Positions 25,601 through 38,135 of a DNA stretch of 64,000 nucleotides are shown piece by piece. A program made the translations under genes and the position numbers. The notes below the pieces were generated by a model. The model was not told the DNA's origin. It worked only from the letters and a program-made list of their open reading frames with translations, and did not search any database. Within the stretch, counting starts at the first letter, position 1; every line of letters begins with the position of its first letter. The DNA is taken from positions 1 through 64,000 of the forward strand of contig JBAZEM010000003.1 in assembly GCA_041653875.1 (NCBI GenBank). Reading direction: 5' to 3'. This stretch comes from VSJD01 sp041653875 (GTDB lineage: Bacteria; Verrucomicrobiota; Kiritimatiellia; JAAZAB01).

Positions 25601-28600
25601 TTCGGCTGTGTGCACCAACACATCGGGCGTGTCGCTCGATGGCCCCGGCACGACGGTCCTTTCGGGCGTGAACACCTACACCGGCCCAACCCTCGCCGGC
25701 GGCGGCGCGGTACTCAGCATCAATGCCAATTCCGGTCTGGGCGCCGTTGCCACCGGCGCGGGTCTGACGTTGAACAACGCCACGTTGCAGGCGACTTCGT
25801 CGTTCGGCTTGGACAATGCCGGAGCGAATATCCGCGCGATTACACTCGGAGCGGGTGGCGGAACCTTTGACGTGACCGGCGCCAACACGCTGACCAACAG
25901 GGGCGTGATTAGCGGAACGGGCAGTTTGACGAAAAAGGGAACCGGCGCTTTAGTCACTACTAATGTCAACACCTATACGGGCGGTTTCACATACGTCCAA
26001 AACGGCGTCCTGCAATTCGGCGGCCCTGCCGCCAATTCGATCCCTGTGGCGAGCTTTGTCGTCTTGGGCAGCACCAATGGCAATACCTCCGGCGTCTTGG
26101 TCCTGGGCGATGCCGATAACACCAAGAGCCAAACCGTCGCCGGGCTGTTCACTTCCGGCGCCGGCGCGGGCAACGCCATTGTCGGCGGCAATGCCGCCAA
26201 CTCCACCCTGACGTTTACCGGCAGTTTGCTGACTCCTTCGACCTTCTCCGGAACGATCGGCGGCGCCGGCGCAAACCAGAACAATCTGGCGCTGACCATC
26301 ACCGCCGGTTCGCTGACCCTCAGTGGGACCAACACCTACACCGGGGGCACCACCTTGTCCGGCGGTGTGTTGAATCTCAACAGCACGAATGCGATCGGCA
26401 CCAACACCCTGGCGATCACTGCGGCCGCGGCCGTCATCGACAACACCAGCGGCAGTGCCAAGACCAACAATAACAATGTCACCACCACCACCGGGTTTGT
26501 CTTTGGCGGCGCCAATGACTTGAGTTTCGGTTCCGGCACGCTTAGTTCCACCGCTGCCACGCCGATTTCGACCTACGGCAACAGCACGCTCACTTTCGGC
26601 GGCGGGTTGGTGAACAACATCGCCGCGGGCACCGCGCTTACTTTGACTGTGAACGGCAGTACCGGCGCCCTCAACCTCGGCGGATACAATATGCAGAACA
26701 ATTCGGGCGGTATTATTACCGATATCATTAACGGTTCGGGCAACGTCAACATCACCGGGCCCATCACGCCGGGAAGTTTCAATGATGGCAATGCCCTGAC
26801 TTACAACGGCACGGGCATCCTGACCCTTTCGGGCGCCAACACCTACACCGGCCTCACGACGCTGGCCAACGCCGGCGGCACCTTGAAATTCGCTCCCGGC
26901 GCCAGCCTCAACGGCGGCGCGGGGGACCTGACGCTGACCACGGGCACGGTGGATCTCGGCGGCCAGAGTATCTCGGTCGGCGCCTTCACGCCAGCCGCCG
27001 GGCGCGTCACCAGTTCCTCGCCTGGCGGCAGTCTGACGACGGCAAATCTTGTAGGTGGTGCGGCCAACTTTGGCGGGGCCCTGGCGCTCAATCTTAGTCT
27101 GGCCAGCGGCGCCGCGGCGGTCCTCCTCGACGGCAGTTTTTATAACACCGGCGATATCACGCTGAACAATGCCAGTGCCAACGCTATCACGGCCCGTGGC
27201 GCTAATGTCGTGAACGGCGGCAATATCACACTCAACGCCAATAGCACCGGTGGCTTTTTAATTTCCGCCGCGAACATCAATCCCACCGGCACAATCGTCA
27301 ATAGCGGTTCGGGCACTGGTACGACAACGCTCAGCGGCGTGATCGGCACTAATGTCACGGCCATCGCCAACACCGGCACTTCCCCGTTGACGGTCAGCGG
27401 CGCGCTCTACGTCAATCCCGCCGGTGTCGTTGTCACCCAGAGCGGTACCGGGTTGCTCACGCTGGGAACGGCCACGATCAACGGCATCGGCAGTCTGACT
27501 GTGGTGAATAGCAGTACCACCGGAGGCAACATCACCTTCTCGGCCATCCCGAGTTTTGCGGGCGATCTGACGTTCCAGGCCAATGCCTCATCCGGCACCC
27601 CGGGCATCATTACCGCTTCGGGCACCCAAATAAACAATGCGGGCAGAGTCATCAATTCCGGCAGTGGCGTCACAACAAACACCATCAGCGGCATCATCGG
27701 CCCCAGTGTCACCGAGGTCATTCAGAACGGCGCCTCGCCGTTGAAGCTCAGCGGTGTTAATACCTATGCCGGTGACACGACCATCAGCTCCGGCACACTC
27801 ATTTACGGCGGCGTGACCGCCATCCCGAGTGGGGCGGGCAAAGGCAACGTGACGGTGAACGGCACGCTGGACTTGGCGGGGGTAAGCCCAACGATCAACG
27901 GTTTGTTCGGCGCGGGCGTCATTGACAACAGGACGGGCACCCTCACGTACACGCTGACTGTGGGCGCTAATGACCGGGACGGCGTCTTCAGCGGCACAAT
28001 CCAGGACACCTCCGGCTTGGTGGCGCTCACCAAGACGGGCGGCGGCACGCTGACTCTTTCGGGCGAGAACATCTATGCCGGCGTAACGACGATTAGCGCC
28101 GGCGTCTTGCAAATCGGCGCGGGCGGCGCCGCGGGAACTTTGGGCACCAACAATGTCGTCAACAATGCCGCCTTGATTTTCAACCGCAGTGACGCCATAA
28201 CGGTGAGCAACCTCATCAGCGGCGCCGGCTCGTTGACCCAGGCCGGGTCGGGCACAACCACGCTCATCGGCGCCAAGACCTATACCGGCCCGACGACCGT
28301 TTCGAACGGCACGTTGCTCGTGCACGGCGCGCTTGGCGGCGGCGGACAGGTGAGCGTAACCAATACCGGCACGCTGGGCGGCACGGGCACGGTGGCCGGC
28401 GCGGTCTCCATCTATTCCGGCAGTACCCTCGCGCCGGGAACGAATTCCATCGGCATATTGACGGCGACCAACGGACTGGCTTTCAACGGCGGCACTTTCG
28501 TTGTCAAGGTGTCCGCCACGAATTCCGGCGCATACGGGCAGGCCAAGGTGACGGGCGGGAGCGTCACGATCGATGCCGGGTCGAAACTCGATGTCAGCGG

Positions 28601-31600
28601 AATTTTTGGATACGCGCCCGCGACCGGCGATGGCCTCTGGATCGTCAACAACACCGGCGCCGGGACGACCGCCGGTTCTTTCGCCGGTTTGGCGGAAGGC
28701 GCGCAAACCAATATCGCCGGCTCGGATTTCACGATTCACTATAACGCCGATTTCGGCACGCGCGCGATAACCGGCGGGAACGATATTCTTTTGGCGAATA
28801 GCGCCAATCAGGTCATCACGGGCTTCACGCCGGCGAACGGGTCGGTCTTTGTTGTATCGCAAAGCGCCGGGTTGTTTGCGCAGGCGAGTTCGGGACTGGC
28901 GGTGAGTTTCACGAATTTGCCCGGCGATCCGGTGAGTTGGTCGAATGCGACCTCGATCACGTTCACGGCCACGGGCACGGTCAGCATCGTGGCCTCGCAG
29001 GCGGGCGATGCGGACTGGAACGCGGCGCCGTCCGTGACCAACACATATATCGTGAAGACCGGCGTGACGATCGGCGGGACGTTCTCTGTGAGCAACAAGG
29101 TTTATGACGCCGGCACGACCGCCGCGATAAGCGTCAACAACCTGACGCTGGCGGGCACGAACGGGAGCGATGACGTGACGCTGAATGCGGTGGCGGCGTT
29201 TGGCGACAAGACGGTGGGCACGGGCAAGACGGTGACTCTGACGAACTCGACGCTGGCGGGCCTGGATGCCGGCAAATACGCGTTGCTGTTCACGGACGCG
29301 CCGACGACCAATGCGGACATCACGGTGAAGGAAGTGACCGTGAGCGCGGCGGCGAACAACAAGCCCTATGACGGCACGACGGACGCGACGATTACCGTGT
29401 CGGGCACGAACGGCGTGATCGCGCCGGATGACGTCGCGGTGACGAACCTGGTGGGGACGTTTGCGCAGGCGGATGTCGCCACCGGCATCGCGGTGACGCC
29501 GGCGCTGACGCTTACGGGCGGCGATGCCCCCAACTATAATCTGACCCAGCCGGCGGGCTTGACGGCGAACATCACGATCATCGATCAGACGATCGCGTTC
29601 CCGGCGCTTCCGGCGCAGGCGAAAACGAACATAGTGACCCTGAGCGCGACGGCCTCGTCGGGCCTGGCGGTGACGAATTTCACCGTGCTGAGCGGGCCCG
29701 GTTCGATCGAGGCTGGAACCGTCACGTTGACTTTCACGAATGTCGGTGAAGTCAGCATCCAGGCGGATCAGTCTGGGAATATAAACTATAATGCGGCGCC
29801 GCCGGTCACGATTACGTTCCCGGTCTATGACAGCACGCAGGCGGGGACCACCAACACCATTCCCTGGAGCGACAATTTCGACGATCATTTCAGTTATTTC
29901 AACCTCCATCCGCTGATCAACGGCACGAACGGCTGGTATGGGGATTCCGCCGACATCATCGTGCAAACCAACGTGTTCGCTCCGGGCGGCGGGATCAAGG
30001 CGGCGATGATCCCGATCGACTGCACGCTCTCCAACCGGTTTGCGCCTAATAGTTCGACCAGCGTCTGGATTCAAATGGATTTGCGTCCGAGCCTGTACGA
30101 TGCGACCAATTCGCCGGAAGTGGACACGAACGTGGCGGCGATGTTCCACATCAACACCGGCGGTTATTTCGTGGTGCACGACGGCCCCGCCACGCCGACC
30201 AACTGGGTGACGCTGACCAACGTTCAAATTCCGACAAACGGGACGAACTGGATAGCGATTAAAATCTACGAAGATTTTGCAAATACGAACTGGGATTTAT
30301 ATGCGAAAACGAACGTTGGGTTGCCCGCCGACTGGGTTTTGGTGACCAACCAAATCGGATTTATCAACACGAACCTGGCAAATTTTGCCGGGTTTGGCGT
30401 TTATAACGGCGCGACAACGTCGTACTTGGACAATGTCTCCGTGACGTCGGCCTATTCCGCCCCGATAGCGGTCAAGGTGAACGTGGAGACGGCGCCCGAC
30501 GGGACCGGCATTATCGTGCCGGCCACGAACATAGTTTCCGGTTCGAATCTGATGGTCTATGCCGTCACGCGCGACGCCTCGGATAATTTCGTGACGAACA
30601 TCGCGGCCGATACGTGGTCCTTGATCGCCAGGACCGGCGGCGTGGTTGACGGCAACCTCGTGGCGGCGGGCGACATGAAGAGCGCGACCTTCACCGGCGT
30701 GCTGGCCGGCACGGCGAATATCCAGGCGACCTCGGGCAGTCTGACGACGAACGCCTCGGGCACGATCACGGTCGTTGCGGGCGCGGCCGACAAACTGGCG
30801 TTCACGACCCAGCCCTCGGAGTCAACCGCGGCGGGCGTGCCGTTTGCGCGCCAGCCGGCAGTGACAATCCAGGATGCCGCCGGCAATACGGTGACGACGG
30901 CGACGAACGATGTGGCGCTGGCGCGGACGGCCGGCAGCGGCGTTTTGGGCGGCACGACGAATAAGGCGGCCGTGAATGGCGTGGCCGACTTCGCGGGACT
31001 GGGGCTGAGCATCGACCTGGTTGGCGCCGACAAGGCGCTGACCGCGACCTCGGCCGGTCTGACGCCGGCGATTACCGCGCCGGCGTTTGCGATCACGGCG
31101 GGCGCGGCCGACAAGATCGCGTTCACGACCCAGCCGCCAACGGCCACGCCGGCGGGCACGGTGTTTGCGACTAATCCGGTGGTGAAGATCCAGGATGCCT
31201 TCGGTAATACGGTGACGACCGGCGCCGATTCGACGACGAACGTCGCGCTGGCGTTGACGGCCGGGCAGGGGGTCCTTTCGGGGACGACAAATGTGGACGC
31301 CATTGCCGGTGTGGCCGAATTCCCGGGGCTTAGCATCGATCTGGCCGGCGACGACAAGGTCTTGACCGCGACGGCGACGCTGACGGCCGGCGTCAGGACG
31401 ACGAACACGTCCCCGGCTTTTGCGATCACGGTCCCCGCGCCGACGGCGCTGGCGGCGACGTTGGTGACGTCCAGTAATTTCGTGGCCAACTGGACGGCGG
31501 TGGCGATAGCGACGAATTACCTGGTGGACGTTGGGACGACGAACGATTTCTCGGCCTATCTGGGCGGGTTCAGCAACTTTGCGGCGGGCGATGTTCTCAC

Positions 31601-34600
31601 CTGCACGGTGACCGGGGTTGTGCAAAATTCCACCTATTATTACCGGGTGCGGGCGCAAAGCGCGGGCATGACGAGCACGAACTCGGGGACGATCGACGTC
31701 ACGATCTATGGCGCTCCTTCCCTGGGCGCGGCGACGGTCTCCAACGTCATGGCGACAACGGCCGATCTGGGCGGGAGCGTCACGGCGACGAACGGGTATC
31801 CGGTGACTGAGCGCGGCATTTATTGGGGCACGAATTCCGGGACGGTGTGGGCCGATGGAATCAAATATGCCGATAACGGCGTCTTCGACGTTGGCGCGTT
31901 CAGTTTCTTCGTGACCAACCTGCCGGCCGGGCGGACGAACTACTTCCTGGCTTATGCGGCCAATGACCAGGGCACGAATGTGACGGCGGAGAGCTCGTTC
32001 CTGACGCGGCCGGGCGCGCCGGCCGTGTTGGCGGCGAGCAACGGGACGGTGAGCGCCTTCTGGGCGAACTGGCAGGCGGCGGAGAGCGCGACGAATTATT
32101 TTGTGGACGCGGCGGCCACCAATGACTTTACGGAATATCTGGCCGGCTACAGCAATCGCGTGGTGGGCGCGGAGCTTACCTGCCTGGTGACGGGCCTGCA
32201 GGCGCGCACGGTGTATTACTACCGGGTGCGCGCGGAGAACGCGACCGGCATCGGCGGCGATTCGGCGACGCAGACTGTGGCGGCGGCCGCGCTGGCCTTG
32301 ACGCCGGCGAGCCTGGACTATACGGGGACGTATGGCGGCGCAAACCCCGCGGCGCAGAGTTTTGCGCTGACCAACAGCGGCGATCGCGGTCTGGACTTCA
32401 CGAACACGATCAGTTATTCGGAGGGCGCGACGGGGTGGTGGACGGCCACGCCCGCGACGGGCAGTGTGAACGGGCTGACGGCGATAACGGTCACCGGCGC
32501 GGTCGATCTCGCGGGCCTCAATGCGGGCGTATATTATGCCACCAACTCGATCGCTTCTTCGGACGTGACCAATGCCGTTCCGCAGATATTCGTGGCGACC
32601 CTGACGGTGNNNNNNNNNNGATAACGGTCACCGGCGCGGTCGATCTCGCGGGCCTCAATGCGGGCGTATATTATGCCACCAACTCGATCGCTTCTTCGGA
32701 CGTGACCAATGCCGTTCCGCAGATATTCGTGGCGACCCTGACGGTGAGCAAAGCGGCGCAGGCGGCGATCGTATTCAACCCGGCGCCGACGCAGGCGTAT
32801 AACACGACGAACGCTTTGAGCGCGAGCGGCGGGTCGGGGACGGGCTTGTTCAGTTATGCGGTGGAATCCGGGCCCGGCCAGATCGTGGATGGCACGAATT
32901 TGTGGGTGACCAATGGGACCGGCGCGATCGTGGTGAGCGCGACGAAGGCGGCGGACGCCAATTACCTTGCGGCCTCCACGAACGCGACGGTGACGGCGAT
33001 GAAGGCGACGGCGACCGTGACGTTCGACAACCTGGCGCAAATATACGACGGCAGTGCGCGGGTGGTGACGGCGACAACGGCGCCGACCGGGTTGACCGTC
33101 AACATCACCTATGACGGCAACACGTATGCGCCGACGAATATCGGCAGTTACGCCGTGACGGGCGTCGTGGACGACGTTAATTATCAGGGCACGAACACCG
33201 GGACGCTGGTCGTCGGCGAGTTGCCCGCGCCGACGGCGCTGGCGGCGACGTTGGTGACGTCCAGTAATTTCGTGGCCAACTGGACGGCGGTGGCGACGGC
33301 GACTAATTATTTTGTGGATGTTGGGACGACGAACGATTTCTCGGCCTATCTGGGCGGGTTCGGCAACTTTGCGGCGGGCGATGTTCTCACCTGCACGGTG
33401 ACCGGGGTCGTTCAAGGTTCCACCTATTATTACCGGGTACGGGCGCAAAACGCGGGCATGACGAGCACGAACTCGGGGACGATCGACGTCACGATCAACG
33501 CGGCGCCTTCCCTGGGCGCGGCGACGGTCTCCAATGTCATGGCGACAACGGCCGATCTGGGCGGGAGCGTCACGGCGACGAACGGGTATCCTGTGACTGA
33601 GCGCGGCATTTATTGGGGCACGAACTCCGGGACCGTGCGGGCCGATGGAATCCAATATGCCGATAACGGCGTCTTCGACGTCGGCGCATTCAGTTTCTTC
33701 GTGACCAACCTGCCGGCCGGGCGGACGAACTACTTCCTGGCTTATGCGGCCAATGACCAGGGCACGAATGTGACGGCGGAGAGCTCGTTCCTGACGCGGC
33801 CGGGCGCGCCGGCCGTGTTGGCGGCGAGCAACGGGACGGTGAGCGCCTTCTGGGCGAACTGGCAGGCGGCGGAGAGCGCGACGAATTATTTTGTGGACGC
33901 GGCGGCCACCAATGACTTTACGGAATATCTGGCCGGCTACAGCAATCGCGTGGTGGGCGCGGAGCTTACCTGCCTGGTGACGGGCCTGCAGGCGCGCACG
34001 GTGTATTACTACCGGGTGCGCGCGGAGAACGCGACCGGCATCGGCGGCGATTCGGCGACGCAGACTGTGGCGGCGGCCGCGCTGGCCTTGACGCCGGCGA
34101 GCCTGGACTATACGGGGACGTATGGCGGCGCAAACCCCGCGGCGCAGAGTTTTGCGCTGACCAACAGCGGCGATCGCGGTCTGGACTTCACGAACACGAT
34201 CAGTTATTCGGAGGGCGCGACGGGGTGGTGGACGGCCACGCCCGCGACGGGCAGTGTGAACGGGCTGACGGCGATAACGGTCACCGGCGCGGTCGATCTC
34301 GCGGGCCTCAATGCGGGCGTATATTATGCCACCAACTCGATCGCTTCTTCGGACGTGACCAATGCCGTTCCGCAGATATTCGTGGCGACCCTGACGGTGG
34401 GCAAAGCGGCGCAGACGATCACGTTCCCGAATCCCGGTCCCCAGGTGATTACGAACACAGTGCATTTAAGCGCGACGGCGTCATCCGGCCTGGCGGTGAC
34501 TAATTTTGGGCTGGTCGCCGGGCCGGGTGTGCTCAACGGGACGAATTTGACGTTCACAAACTCGGGCGCCGTGAGTGTGCGCGCGAGTCAGGCCGGCGAC

Positions 34601-36247
34601 ACGAATTGGAACGCGGCGCCGGACGTGATCGACACATTCAACGTGAGCAAAATCGCGGCATCCGTGTTCCTGGGCAATCTGACGCAGACATATGACGGCA
34701 CGGCCAAATCGGTGACAGTGACGACGGCACCGACAGGTTTGACGGTCGTGGTGACGTACGACGGGAATGCCTGGGCACCGACGAATGCGGGCACATACGC
34801 GGTATCCGCGGTGGTGAATGAAACGCTGTATGAGGGCGCGACAAACGGAACGCTGACCATTATTGCCAATGCGCCGCCGGCGCCGACCGGCCTGACCGCG
34901 AGCAAGGGCACATATACGGACAGGGTGGCGTTGTCATGGACAGCGGTTTCGGGCGCCGCGGGATACGAAGTTTGGCGCAGTGCGTCGTCCGATACGAACA
35001 CGGCTGTCAAAATTTCGAATCCGGACGTTGCCGGGACAAGTTATGACGATACGAGCGCGACGAACGCGGTGCTTCACACCTATTGGGTGAAGACCAAGCG
35101 GGCGGACGGCGTGGCCAGCGCCTTCAGCGCGCCGGACACGGGCTGGCGCGGTCTTCTTTCGCCGGTGGTGAGCGTCATCCGGGGGTTGCAGCGCGAAGTG
35201 CGTGTGGCGTGGAGCGCGTCGGCGGGCGCCACGAGTTATGAGTTGTGGAAAAACACGATCGACGACAGCAGCAGCGCGGAATTGCTGGCCGGCGGTTCGG
35301 TGACGTTGTATCGCGATATGGCGGTGTTGCCTGGGACCAACTACTTTTATTGGGTGAAGGCCCTGTGCGCCTTGGGCGACAGCGGTTTTGGGGCTTCGAG
35401 TGAAGGATGGTGCGGCGCCTCCAAGTGGGACTTCAATGGAGACGGCCGGGCCGAACCGTGGTATTACAACGAGGCGGGCGGGCGTTGGTATGCGATGATG
35501 ACGACCAATGCTCTGAGCACGGCCGAACAGGGCGGACCGGGTTGGGATGCCGTGCCGGCGGATTATGACGGGGACGGCAAGATGGATCTGACGGTGTATA
35601 ACCGCGGGGACGGCGCATGGCAGGTGCTGAAGTCCGGGAGCGGATACGAGCCGGCAACGATCACGGACTTCGGCGGCGCCGGTTTCACGACGGCCGTTGG
35701 GGACTACGATGGCGACGGGAAAGCCGATCCGGCGATCTACGCGCAAGTTTCCGGAACGTGGCAAATAGCGATGTCGGCCAATGAGTATCGATTGCAGGAG
35801 GCTTCGGGATTTGGCGCGCCGGGATATCGGGCCGTGCCGGCCGATTACGACGGGGACGGCAGGACCGATCCGGCGGTGTATGAGGAGGTTTCCGGCGATT
35901 GGGTGATTTCGCTTTCCGGGAGCGGCTATCAAGTCCGTTATGTGCCGCATTTCGGGCAGAGCGGGTTCGCGCCGGTCCCCGGCGATTACGAAGGGCGGGG
36001 CTATGCGCAGATCGCGGTATATCAAGAGTTGTCCGGGAACTGGATTATCAGAACGGGGTCCGGGCCGGGGGAATACACCATTATTTACTTCGGCCATCCG
36101 GGGTACGCGCCGATACCGGCGGACTATGACGGCGACCGCTACGATGACGAAGCCGTGTTTTTCCGCGATCGCCATAATGCGATCTGGTATCTCTTGATGT
36201 CCACGGAAGGATTAAAGATAGTTTCCGGGCGTGGCAGCCGTCCATGA
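22617..36247 (+). CDS. Giant secreted protein with PATR, MBG/Ig, FN3-like and FG-GAP repeats
   Basis: As given, the frame is interrupted by a 10-N gap. Removing 32610-32746 (gap plus a duplicated 127-mer) leaves one frame of about 4,497 residues. A signal peptide (LRLALGAALSVGAAGLGSA) is followed by about 2,000 residues of autotransporter-associated beta-strand repeats, with about eleven copies of a GTLTLSGANTYTG-like core. Next come MBG-type modules (KPYDGTTDATITVSG), a laminin-G/ConA-like domain (NFDDHFSYFNLHPLING), two Ig-like modules (FTTQPSESTAAG), FN3-like modules duplicated over 1.18 kb, and at the end six DxDGDG FG-GAP-like repeats. There is no C-terminal autotransporter barrel. It is expected to be a cell-surface or extracellular fibre; its role is unknown. 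Confidence 0.8.
31434..32609 (+). repeat. Internal duplication, copy 1
   Basis: About 1,176 bases coding for FN3-like modules, nearly identical to 33224-34399 (constant offset 1,790). Differences are scattered single bases. Confidence 0.9.
32610..32619. other. Assembly gap (10 N)
   Basis: Ten Ns. Bases 32483-32609 and 32620-32746 are the same 127-base sequence, so the gap appears to join two contigs that overlap by exactly 127 bases, a common assembler k-mer length. Confidence 0.95.
33224..34399 (+). repeat. Internal duplication, copy 2
   Basis: The second copy of the 1.18-kb coding repeat. Its last 127 bases are again the 127-mer found on both sides of the N gap, so that word occurs three times. 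Confidence 0.9.
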
Positions 36248-36328
36248 TAATAATAGATGTGATTTCACCGGCGTTCCATAGGGAGGTCGATTTTCTTGGG
36301 TTACGGGAACAGTTTGGATTATAATATC

Positions 36329-36554
36329 GAAACAACTCAGGTAGTCAGGAGTCAGAATTCAGGATACAGAATAAAATACGTAAGAATCGGAAGAACGCGA
36401 CAGACATTTCGCCAAGGCCTTGTGTTTAGCGCCGATTATCTTCGTATTCGCTTGGCCTATACGGGTTCTTTATTCTGACTACCTGCCCGCAGTGCTGTGC
36501 ACAGCGTTGCAGGCGGGCTGACTCCTGACTTCTGAATTCTGGCTGAGCAGTTAC
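36329..36554 (+). mobile_element. IS66-like MITE, copy 4
   Basis: 226 bases from GAAACAACTCAGG to CTGAGCAGTTAC with a perfect 8-bp duplication ATAATATC at 36321-36328 and 36555-36562. It has the simplest core, one CCTGCCCGCAGTGC..GCGTTGCAGGCGGG palindrome. The right duplication ends one base before the next start codon. Confidence 0.9.
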
Positions 36555-36563
36555 ATAATATCT

Positions 36564-37943
36564 ATGAAACCATCTATCATCGCAATTATCGGTATCAGTC
36601 TGGCATTGGCATTTGCGCCGTTCGCCGTGGCGCAGGATGCTGCGCTGGATGCGCAGGCCCGGCAAGATATAGCGAAGAGGGCGGATGCGGCCAAGCGCCT
36701 TGCGGATGACAAGGCTAAGGCGCTGGCCGAACAGCAAAAGAGGAGCGCCGAGCAAAAAACGGACCTCGAAGCCCGGCCTGGAATGGCGGCGCCTCAGGCG
36801 GACCAGCCGGTGAGTGCGGCGAAGGTGGGAGGCGCGAGACCGGTTCCCGTGACGCAAAATGATCTTGAAAAAGACAAGTGGCGGGTGGCGGCGGGGGCGC
36901 TGTATCGGCGGATCGGCGTCCAGAGCTTTCGGACGATGGGGTCTTATTCCGCCGCTTATCCGATCGGGGCCAAATCGAGCAACGATCGCTGGACCGGACC
37001 GGCGGGCGGACTGAACGATGCGGGCAACCGTGTTTACGATGACGGCTATGTGAAATTCGACAACTTTAGCGATTTGGATGGCGGAACATGGAACTGGGGA
37101 TACGACCGCGGCCGCCAGGTGAAGGGCAACCAGATCGAATTCACGGGCGTGGACCGGGTCTGGCGCGAAGCCAGCCGTCAAACGGTCCTGACGGATGCGG
37201 AAAGCGGCGACGATGCGGCCGGCAGAGGGGGCTTGATGCTTGAGGTCGAGCGCTCCATGGCCAAGGCCGGATTTGTGGATTATGGATTGAGTCTGGGTCT
37301 GTCGCGGGCGCAAACATTCGAGGCCTCGGCGTATGGAATGAATACGTTCAACGACAATCAGGCCTGGGCAACGTATAATTCGCGCGTTTCGGACTCCTAC
37401 AATATTTCCGGGTTGGGGATCACGCCCGATAGTGTGCCCTATAAAGGCAACGCCAACGACAAGGGCCCGGTGATCGATTCGACGCCGATGAGCCGAAAGA
37501 GTTTGGGCAGCGAACTGGTGTCGGCGGGATCGTATCGGGCGTATAACTCGGTGTCGGAATCGCTGGACATGGATTTATCGACGCTCTCGCTGGGAGTGAG
37601 CGTCAAGGGAAATTACCGGCGGGTGTATGTGGTGGGATCCACGGGGCCGACGCTGAACATGGTCGAAAAGGACGCGTCCTACGAGGAGACGCTCTATGAG
37701 TCGCGCAACGGGGGAGCGCCGCAGGTGTTGAAGGCCTGGGGCGACACCTCGAGCGGGACCGAATGTCTCTTCGGTTACTACGTGCAGGCGGAGGTGGGTG
37801 TGCGGATATACCGGGAACTGCACCTGGGCATATTTGGGCGCTACGACTGGCTGGAGAACGTGTCGGGGAGCGTGGGGCCCTCCCGCTACGAAGTCAATCC
37901 CTCGGGCGGCTCGTTGGGCGGCACCGTGGGTATTGATTTCTAA
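36564..37943 (+). CDS. Predicted outer-membrane beta-barrel protein
   Basis: A 459-residue protein with a signal peptide (IIGISLALAFAPFAVAQ), an Ala/Lys/Gln-rich helical stretch to about residue 70, and then alternating amphipathic strands ending in GGTVGIDF, with a C-terminal Phe as in outer-membrane proteins. Strand-like segments include KWRVAAGALYRRIGVQSF, GYYVQAEVGVRIYRELHLGI and FGRYDWLENVSGSVGPS. It follows the giant protein and may be its membrane anchor or exporter; that is inference. A MITE inserted one base upstream of the start has removed any native SD sequence. Confidence 0.7.
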   Translation: MKPSIIAIIGISLALAFAPFAVAQDAALDAQARQDIAKRADAAKRLADDKAKALAEQQKRSAEQKTDLEARPGMAAPQADQPVSAAKVGGARPVPVTQNDLEKDKWRVAAGALYRRIGVQSFRTMGSYSAAYPIGAKSSNDRWTGPAGGLNDAGNRVYDDGYVKFDNFSDLDGGTWNWGYDRGRQVKGNQIEFTGVDRVWREASRQTVLTDAESGDDAAGRGGLMLEVERSMAKAGFVDYGLSLGLSRAQTFEASAYGMNTFNDNQAWATYNSRVSDSYNISGLGITPDSVPYKGNANDKGPVIDSTPMSRKSLGSELVSAGSYRAYNSVSESLDMDLSTLSLGVSVKGNYRRVYVVGSTGPTLNMVEKDASYEETLYESRNGGAPQVLKAWGDTSSGTECLFGYYVQAEVGVRIYRELHLGIFGRYDWLENVSGSVGPSRYEVNPSGGSLGGTVGIDF

Positions 37944-37956
37944 CGCGGCGTAGGGA

Positions 37957-38100
37957 TTTCCGCCTTTGGCGGATCCGCCTCCGGCGGACAATCCAATGTA
38001 GAGCCGGTTTTATACCGGCTATCCCATGCCGAAGATAGCCGACGTAAAGTCGGCTCTACATAAAAAAGGCGCCCCGCTTTGCGGGGCCTAACTTAATGCA
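37957..38100. repeat. GGCGGATCCGCC element and composite palindrome, copy 2
   Basis: A TTTCCGCCTTTGGCGGATCC palindrome (37957-37990) precedes the second TGTAGAGCCGG...GGCTCTACA palindrome (37997-38060), followed by GCCCCGC/GCGGGGC and CTAACTTA. Confidence 0.8.
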
Positions 38101-38135
38101 CAGGAAATTTTCGTCTTTGGCGGCTTAATTCGCGT

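Noticed and set aside
27588..30227. 879-residue antisense ORF in the giant gene
   Set aside because: It is the reverse frame of a repetitive GC-rich coding sequence, with low-complexity His/Arg/Gly-rich translation and no family features; the plus-strand frame has clear PATR repeats.
32534..34465. 643-residue minus-strand ORF across the N gap
   Set aside because: It crosses undefined bases and is Arg/His-rich shadow of the FN3-like modules on the plus strand.
36248..36328. Terminator after the giant gene
   Set aside because: No stable stem followed by a T-run is seen before the MITE.
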